Made by a program: the position numbers and the translations under genes. Below the pieces are notes generated by a model. The model saw only the letters and a program-made list of their open reading frames with translations, was not told where the DNA came from and searched no databases. This document shows, piece after piece, positions 7,101 through 13,168 of a stretch of 13,168 nucleotides of DNA (position 1 is its first letter; each line of letters begins with the position of its first letter). The DNA comes from Chrysochromulina tobinii (lineage: Eukaryota > Haptophyta > Prymnesiales > Chrysochromulinaceae): NCBI GenBank assembly GCA_001275005.1, contig JWZX01000432.1, positions 1 through 13,168 on the forward strand, in the 5' to 3' direction.

Positions 7101-10100
7101 CGGCCATGGTGGCGTGGAGGGGTGGACTGAGCACCGTGATTCGCAGCGCCTGTCCGCACTCCGCTGCCACCACCGCACTCGCAGCGCTCGCACTAAGTAC
7201 TCCGGGATCCCTTGCCAACGGTGCCGCTGCCCTAAGTGCCCTGTGCACACGCCACTCGCACGCGGCAGTGCTCGCGGCGCTCACCGAGCAATGGCTTCCG
7301 CCTTCGGTTGCGTGGCCCCTTTCCCCGGCAGCGCGGGGGTACTGCGCGCTCGCGGCGGCGCAAGCAGCAGGCGCAACGGCGGCGGTGACAAACGTGCGGC
7401 GGCGGCGCATTCACGCTTTGCAACTGACCTGTCTCTATTTCGACATCCTCGCCTGCGCCTCAACCCCTCCGCTCAGAGCGACCGCCGCCTCTGCGGCACG
7501 CGTGGCAGTGATTGGGCGCCTGCTGCCGCTATTGATGGCAGTGGCATTTGAGACAGATGCGCTGCTCGCAGGGGCCGCCATTGCCTCGCTCACTACGCTC
7601 ACAGCACTCGCTGGTATCGTGACCTATTTTCCCTCCGTCTTCATCGAAGCGACCAGTGCCGACACTAACTTAGCCCCCTCCTTGTCCTCAGCCGCCGCCG
7701 TTGCCCCTAACGCCAAATCGTCGACTCATCCAGCTGCCCGATCGATGAGTCGCGTTGCTGCCCTCGAAGCGGACGGACTCGGTGCAGCGCTCGTCGTGGG
7801 CCGTAAGGCAGACCTCGCCCTGCAGAAGTGCGCTGTGGGTGCGTCGAGCGGATGGATGAGGAGGGATGATGCACCCACAGCTTCAGCCAAGTGCGAGAGC
7901 GGATTGGCGATGGAGATGGTGACGGCGAAAAGGGCGTTCCTGTGTGGGATGTTGCGCATAGAGCCCACTGGCTTACCCGCATCCGTTACCCTCGCCACCC
8001 TTGCTGCCCTCCCTGTCACCCACGCGTCCGCGCTCGACCCTTCGATGCCGCCTTCGTCACCTCTCGCCCTCTTTCCTGCTCTAATCGCACACCTCGCCGA
8101 GCATGCTGCCGCCGCTCTGGCTGCCCTCAACCCCACCAACCGCGACCCCCACCGCTCCCGTAAGGCTTCGTTGTCATCATCGGCGGCGGCGGCGGCGGCT
8201 GGCTCTTCTTGTGCAGTGCTCCGCGGCGTCCTCTTCCTCCGCCGCCAGAGCCTTGAAACTGCAACCGTGGCAGCCAAGACGGCGCAGGCGGTGATGGTCG
8301 GGGTCGCGTGCGATGCGGCGATGGCGCCGGCAATTGCAGTAGTGCGGGCGTCCATCATGCGATCGGCCTCGTACAAGGCAGATGCTGATCTAAAGCGTGA
8401 GGTTGCCGAGTGCATCGCGTTGATCCTGGAGGCCCTGCTATGGCTCCCTCTCTCAACCGTTCCTGCCGTGCCCGACGCGGCCGCCACTGCCGCGCCGCTC
8501 GTCACGTCACCGCCGTTGCTGGCCGCGTGCCTTTCTGCCCTGTCCCTCTTCGAATCAGCCGAGGCTGCACCAATTGCATGCCTCGCCCTACCGCTCGGTG
8601 CTGCCGCCGCCCTGCGTCCCGCCGTCGTTGCCAAGCTTGCACCCGCCCATCAGCTCGATATTTTTCGCACCTACCTGGCCGCCCTGCGCTGGCGCCCGTA
8701 CATTCTCTTCCCCCGAAGTGCCGCCGCTCACACGGGCGCCACTGCAGTTGCTAAGTACGTTGCTGGTCTGCGCCTCGCCGCAGCTTCGCTGCCGGTGTGC
8801 GCGCGCGATATCGTGCAGAGACTGCTCGACCGTACCAAAGAATTTGATGTGCGAGGTGACGGGGAGCACGAATCCAGGTACAGAGGCGGCGAAAGCGTGG
8901 ACGGCAGCGTATCATCGCCGGCGGCCGTGGTGGGGCTGGCAGAAATGAATGCGAGTGCATGGGTCGATGAGTGCATGCTGACGATTGAGCTCCTTGCCTC
9001 GCGGGCCGCCACAGAGGCCTCTGCTCTGGTGCCGCAGCTTTTGGCGCTACTGGCTTTCGCTGCTAACTACTGGCCCGGTGCTGCCGCTGCGCCTTACGTC
9101 GTGGCTGCCTCTGTCCCAGCAACCACAGCAATCCTCGCCTCTTTGGCGCGCCTGAGCGGCAAATTCGGCGCCCTCGTGTCGCTGACCATGGCGGTCCTGT
9201 GCCAGGCGCTTGCAGATGTGGCAACAGCTGCTGCCGCCGCAGTCGACCAAGGCGCCACCGCTATTGATACGACACCCACCGTCGCTGCCACCGCCACCGC
9301 CACCACTATGTCTACCTCTAGTTCCGTCAGGGCAACGGCGATGGTGGAAGCTCTGAGCGAACGGGCGTCATTGCTAGTGGCGTGCTTGGCGGCGGCCGAC
9401 AGAGAAGGGCGGACACGCCTCGCATCCGACATCTTGTCGCTGGTTCGTCTAATGGGGTTGGTACTTCCTGCCGCCACGCTCACCGCCCTCCTTCCCGCCC
9501 CCAGCGCCAGATTGGCTGAGGCCGCCCCCGCTGCGGAAGCGACAATGACAGCAACGATAGGAATCGCACCTTGCGTGGTGGCGGTCTTGCTGCCGGCACT
9601 GCTGCGAAGACCGTCGGTGCTTCCAGACGCGGTGTTTCAGCGAATCAGTGCTCTTCTCCTCGGCCTGAAAGGTGAGGGCCAAGCGGCTCTGTTGCTGGCA
9701 ACCGTCGATGGCATTTCCGCCGCCCCCGCTGTCTCCCAGTATGCCGTCGCAACTTCGCCTCTTGCATCGCTGCTCAGGCATTTCCTGGTCACCGACAACA
9801 ATGTCGACGGTACGCCTTATGGCACGAACTTTCCTGCCGTCACCTGTGCGCCTCCTGTCACTGCTGTGGCGATGGCATCTTCGCCCTTCAGCACCAACGC
9901 TGCACGCCTTTCGCAAACCGCCACCCGCCCCTCCTTCCACGCCGCTCGGGTGGGGTTGGCGCTCGCCCATGCGACGAAGGTTCTAAAGAATGGAGAATGT
10001 TGCCGAGTCGCCCTCGCTATCCTGACCGCGGCGCCGCCCTCCGCTTGCCTGTACGCGATGGCGGGTCTGCTCGTACCACCATGCACCTCCCCTGCTGCGA

Positions 10101-12854
10101 TGACTTCACCTGGCGGCAAAGCATCCGCCCCTCCCGCCCCCTCTCTCACGGCCGCCTCGCCCCCCTCTCTCACGGCCACTTCGCGTACCCCTACTTGGTG
10201 TGACCCCACCCACTTACTTCGCTATGTATTCGTGTGCGGGTGTCTTGCCCCCGAGGCCCGCCCTCCTCCCCTCCGCCGCCCCCGCCCGAGCTGAAGCTGC
10301 CGCCTCTTCTGGAGCCGCTGCCACCTCGGACGCTGCCATTCCGCGCCGCGCCGCCGCCGCCGCCGCTGCGGTACCAACCGCGACCGCCACCTCGGCCGCG
10401 GCAATTGCCCTATTCGGAACGCTCGCCGCCAGTGCCGAGGCGCTCCTCACGTGCGTCGAAGCCGTACACGCGGACGAGGCTAGAGCCACGGATTGCGCCT
10501 CCACCACTGCCGCGCCTCCCGCAGCCGCCGCCACCATCGCTCCTTCAGCAGCGTATTCGCATTTATTGGGCCGGGCGCAGGCATCGCTCGCAGCGGTTGT
10601 GCAAATGGCGACGGGTGTGGCAGGCGTGGCACTCCTCGAGCCAATCGGCTCCATGCTGCAGCACTCGCATCGGGCGATGAGGAGGATGGCTGTCTCACTG
10701 CTCTTAGTCCAGCTCGGCATGCTACTACCCGACGTCGATAGCGCCGCTCAGCTCACCGACGGCGCCGGTACTGATGACGCGGCCTTGGCACAGCGAACGA
10801 CGGCACCAATGGCTGCCGTGCCTCACCTCCTCTCGCTTGTGGCACTCCTTCGCCCCTTACTCGTCCCCGATGCGGCGAGCGTTAACACGGCGGTTGAGGA
10901 GGAGCTTTCAGTATTGATTGAGTCTGGTCACAGCAGCGCCGCTCCCGCCGCTCCTGCCTTAGTTGATGGGCCCACCTCTAAGGCTGCACTCCTTTCCATG
11001 GACTTACTTGCCAGGACTTTGGGTGCAACCGAGTCTGCCGCCTTCATCGACAGCGTGCCCCCCGCCCTCGCCTCATTGCGTTGCGCGGACGCGAACGTCG
11101 CGCATGCTGCCACCCTTCTCCTGTCCACGCTCATCTCTGCCCTCGGCTCTCGCCTCCTGGCCTTGCTGCCATCCCTTGTCCCCGCTCTGCTCGATTCATT
11201 GGAGAGCTTTTTCGCGCCGTCGCGGTTCCCCTTGGCGACGACCGTGTCGCTTGCCACTAGCATGCTCTCGAGTACATATCCCGCGCTCCTTACCGCGTTC
11301 CCGGAATTGTTAGGGCCCTTTCTTGCCCCGCTTCTCGCCCGCCTCGTCACCATCGGCTCCGCCACAAACGCCTCCGCTGGCGGTTCGGAGACGACCGTCG
11401 CGCGCCTTGCAGCCATCGATGCGCCGGCGCTGCTCGTTGCGCGCACCTCGTTGCTTCGCGCCATCGCTACTGCGGTGCCTTCTCGGGTCCTCCTCAAGGC
11501 CATGGCTGAGGCGCTGCCGCTGTTGACACCGCTGCCTTCGCCGCCCGGAGCGCCGACTGATAGTCGTGGCGGCGGATGCGGCAGTGGGTGGTGTGGTTTC
11601 GGCAGTGTCCCGGCGCCAGCGGCTCTCGTGGCTTTCTTTGACCTCCTGGGTGACCACCTGAGCCTGCAGTCTCCGTCTGATGTCAGCGCTTATCGGGCTG
11701 CCAGCTTCAGCCTGCTGCAGTCCGCTTTGGCATACCGGGAGAAATGGGCCGTTGCAACCACTTCTGATGACGCGGGCGCTATAGCAGGCGCGATGGCAGG
11801 CGCGGCCGCCGTCGAGGCTGCGGCAGGCCGTGCGCTCGTTAATCTCACCACGGCGCTGAACGAGGAACAGCTGCGGCTTCTCTTTCATCGGACCCTTGCA
11901 TGGGCTTTGGAACTCTACCCGACAGCAGCAGGGGCGGCGTGTGATGCCGTGGGCGCGCGTGCGAGCGCGAGCGCAGCTGCTCGTGCGGCTGCCTTCTTTG
12001 GGCTGATCGCGCCATCCCAAGCGCGCTTTGCAGCACTGTACGTGCCATATGTGGCGGACGCCATACCACTCGCCCTCGCCACCCTCGCCGCCCATCACCC
12101 GGTCCACGGAATGCTCGCGACCGCGAGTCCCGCCGCTGCCGCCACTGCTTATGCCGCCACCGCCGCGGCCTCGTCCGCCAAGCGCCGCAAGCTCTTGTCC
12201 ACCGCAGAGACGGCAGCCGCATCGGAGGCTGAGAAGTTGGCCGCGGGGGCATGGCTCGCGATACACCGCGCACTGCATTTCCTCGTGGCATCGCTCCCTT
12301 TCCACCGCCGATTTTCTGCTACCTCAGCTGACCATCTCCTGAAATTGCAGCCCCTTTTGTGCAAAGTCCTTGGGGCTGCGTCCATTGCTGCCGTCTACGC
12401 CGGACCTACTATCACAGTCTCAGCTGCTGTTACTGCTGCCGACACTCTGGCGCACACAGCGGCTGCGGCTGAGGTCGCCAAGGCTGCTGTAGCGGCGATC
12501 GGCTCGCTCGCGAGGGAAATGGGGGCGGACGGCGTCAAGGTCATGCATCACCAACTGTGTACGCGGGCCCAACTCGAGGAGATAACGACCTATACCACTA
12601 AACCGGCTGCAACCACCATCATTGGTGGTGCTGCTGCCGACATCACCGCCGCTGCCGCTGCCACTAACGCGCGCGCACATGCACTCTGTGCACTTGCCGC
12701 CATTTACGATGCGCTGGGCGACAGTGCCTTTCAGCTCAGTGCGGAGGCTTTGCCTGTGGCCTCGGAGGCCATGGAGGATGCAGACACCACAATTCGCCAA
12801 GCCGCGCTTGGGCTCATGCACGCTCTCGAATCGCTGCCGAAGCTCTCTTCTTGA
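4112..12854 (+). CDS. UTP10: UTP10/HEATR1 homologue, SSU processome HEAT-repeat scaffold
   Basis: UTP10/HEATR1 is a nucleolar t-UTP component needed for rDNA transcription and 18S pre-rRNA processing. The ATG at 4112 sits in a good Kozak context (gaccATGG). Proposed exons are 4112-4499, 4631-5016, 5181-5732, 5788-6030, 6077-10184 and 10291-12854, 8241 nt in total or about 2746 residues; human HEATR1 has 2144 and yeast Utp10 1769. The N-terminal hallmark is LRPYLL..A..KLLDFLLR with LPYH (residues 84-122), running across intron 1 into IYAK-ILVLLRPL. Exon 3 opens with the U3snoRNP10-type LLEPEMPLAYISAAMALL. A BP28CT-like region lies near residues 2370-2490 (LTTALNEEQLRLLFHRTLAW, then ARFAALYVPYV at about 12020-12052). 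A KRRK nuclear signal lies near 12180. The protein ends in a typical HEAT segment, EAMEDADTTIRQAALGLMHALE. The middle is Ala-rich HEAT-like helices with weak family resemblance. The identity is firm; the junctions at 5733-5787 and 6031-6076 are the least certain. Confidence 0.85.
4500..4630 (+). other. Predicted UTP10 intron 1
   Basis: The 131-bp intron has a good donor (AAAA/GTAAGA) and an acceptor (GACCAG/TTC) after a T/G-rich tract. Removing it joins a phase-1 codon and gives FIYAK-ILVLLRPLL, which continues the UTP10 LPYHET-type motif as expected. Without it the frame stops at 4520-4522. Confidence 0.75.
5017..5180 (+). other. Predicted UTP10 intron 2
   Basis: The 164-bp phase-0 intron has donor CAA/GTGCGC and acceptor TTTGATGCAG/CTC after a strong pyrimidine tract. 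It joins LLPILQ to LVLALLEPEM, which fits the family pattern of LLPY.. followed by a HEAT helix. The donor is weak; it starts with the palindrome GTGCGCAC (5017-5024). A second reading frame is open across 5003-5101, so the exon edge could differ. Confidence 0.65.
5733..5787 (+). other. Candidate UTP10 intron 3 (uncertain)
   Basis: A frame change is required between LACHRH (codon ending at 5732) and SWMASLLSLDV (from about 5824). The GT at 5733 is phase 0, and the AGs ending at 5787 or 5793 restore the correct frame. The resulting intron is 55 or 61 bp, has no pyrimidine tract, and begins GTGC-TCAT-GCAC. A sequencing frameshift or another boundary pair is possible. Confidence 0.4.
6031..6076 (+). 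other. Candidate UTP10 intron 4, 46 bp
   Basis: The exon 4 frame reads IAAYL up to 6030, and the long exon 5 frame has a stop at 6029-6031, so a junction is needed here. Donor CTA/GTGGGG and acceptor CCCAACAG/ATA are both phase 0. At 46 bp it is very short. The donor lies in a perfect hairpin pairing GTGGGG (6031-6036) with CCCCAC (6042-6047). Confidence 0.5.
8177..8203 (+). repeat. Triplet repeat encoding poly-Ala in UTP10
   Basis: A TCA/TCG run followed by a GCG/GGC triplet run encodes a Ser tract and then a run of Ala within the long UTP10 exon. It is one of several GCC/GCG-rich triplet tracts there (another lies near 6630-6656) that help explain the unusual length and Ala content of the protein. 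Confidence 0.6.
10137..10184 (+). repeat. 24-bp tandem duplication at exon end
   Basis: Two adjacent 24-bp units (10137-10160 and 10161-10184) differ at only two positions. Both begin CCCCCTCTCTCACGGCC. In the UTP10 frame they encode two similar eight-residue Ser/Thr/Ala/Pro repeats. The second unit ends exactly at the predicted donor of intron 5. Confidence 0.8.
10185..10290 (+). other. Predicted UTP10 intron 5
   Basis: The 106-bp phase-1 intron joins the 6077 frame to the frame ending at 12854. Its donor is TTCGC/GTACCC. The acceptor CCCGAG/CTG follows a long C-rich pyrimidine tract (10256-10286), and branch-like CTTAC lies near 10212. A GT at 10065 in the same phase is an alternative donor; an acceptor 6 bp downstream, ending at 10296, is also in phase. 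Confidence 0.55.
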
Positions 12855-13168
12855 ATCCTGCACGTTTTATCCGGATATATTTGGCGGCTCGCTTAGTGGC
12901 TCCTTTGAGCAGCTCACACGAGTTTGTTTTTTATTTTAGGTTGCGAGTCGTTCTCGGACGTGACGTGACGTCTCGTTAAGGGATTGAATGTTTAGAATGC
13001 CGCGGGAGCTCGCCATGGCGCGAGTGGGTTCACGGAAAAACCGCCCTTCATGCGAGTCGGTTTAAACCGGGTCCGGGACGCGCAGCATAACTGTGAAAGG
13101 CTTTTCTCGCACTTTTCGTCTCGTGGCGACACCTCGACTGGTGCCACCGCTTTTTTGTTTGAGCGTTC
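12855..13168. other. UTP10 3' flank
   Basis: These 314 bp hold no convincing gene. A T-rich stretch at about 12923-12939 is the likeliest 3'-end signal, since no AATAAA is visible. TGACGTGACGTC, two overlapping bZIP-type half sites, lies at 12961-12972. A 15-codon ORF with a good Kozak context starts at 13015 and could be an upstream ORF of a gene beyond the window. The perfect palindrome CGGTTTAAACCG lies at 13058-13069. Confidence 0.45.
13123..13156 (+). other. Bulged hairpin followed by T6
   Basis: GTGG (13123-13126) pairs with CCAC (13144-13147), and CACC (13130-13133) pairs with GGTG (13140-13143), around a TCGACT loop and a three-base bulge. Three bases after the stem comes TTTTTT (13151-13156). 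The shape recalls a terminator or the end of a Pol III transcript, but no RNA gene is recognisable before it. Confidence 0.3.

Noticed and set aside
7726-8634. Minus-strand 302-codon ORF inside UTP10
   Set aside because: It is an antisense shadow of Ala-rich codons in high-GC DNA with no recognisable domain. Similar antisense ORFs at 9094-9483, 10928-11503 and 11310-12305 were rejected for the same reason.
10200-12854. Separate gene starting near 10200
   Set aside because: The apparent start is GTG, the first ATG lies in what looks like an intron, and the content is the C-terminal part of UTP10 (BP28CT-like region), which needs the upstream exons.
12887-12957. tRNA or tRNA-derived SINE: TCGCTTAGTGG resembles an A box, and GGTTGCGAGTCG resembles a B box with an extra base
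   Set aside because: A run of T6 between the boxes would stop RNA polymerase III, and no acceptor or anticodon stem can be folded.

Overview
The window is nuclear DNA from a GC-rich eukaryote, most likely a microalga. The evidence is spliceosomal-type GT-AG introns, alanine-rich proteins, Kozak-like starts, eukaryote-only housekeeping proteins, and no bacterial operon or Shine-Dalgarno structure. The lineage (haptophyte, pelagophyte, green or other) cannot be fixed from the sequence. One protein carries a weak resemblance to the signal-peptide motif of plastid proteins in algae with secondary plastids.

Layout. Positions 1-213 are an AT-rich array of GATACAT/GTATC elements, in part spaced 10-11 bp apart, with several perfect palindromes. 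Positions 215-270 hold a duplicated C-tract element. Positions 271-568 are very GC-rich and show only short hairpins. On the minus strand are a possible coding exon with no ATG (569-1009), an unrecognised membrane protein (1015-2079), and a clear CDC123/D123 homologue (2260-3549), the assembly chaperone of translation factor eIF2. A 562-bp intergenic region (3550-4111) separates CDC123 from a large plus-strand gene that fills the rest of the window (4112-12854). I identify this gene as UTP10/HEATR1, a HEAT-repeat scaffold of the small-subunit (SSU) processome. It needs about five introns to join its frames, giving a predicted protein of about 2746 residues. Positions 12855-13168 are 3' flank.

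How it fits together. CDC123 (translation initiation) and UTP10 (18S pre-rRNA production) are divergently transcribed from one shared intergenic region, and both serve protein-synthesis capacity. The last 66 bp before the UTP10 start hold a telo-box-like element flanked by two site II-like elements (TGGGCY), the combination known from plant ribosomal-protein and ribosome-biogenesis promoters. I see no mobile-element gene, tRNA, rRNA or CRISPR array. The most interesting signals are the phased GATACAT array, the telo-box/site II cluster, the loss of a normally conserved Asn in the CDC123 active-site motif, and the self-complementary 5' ends of several predicted introns.
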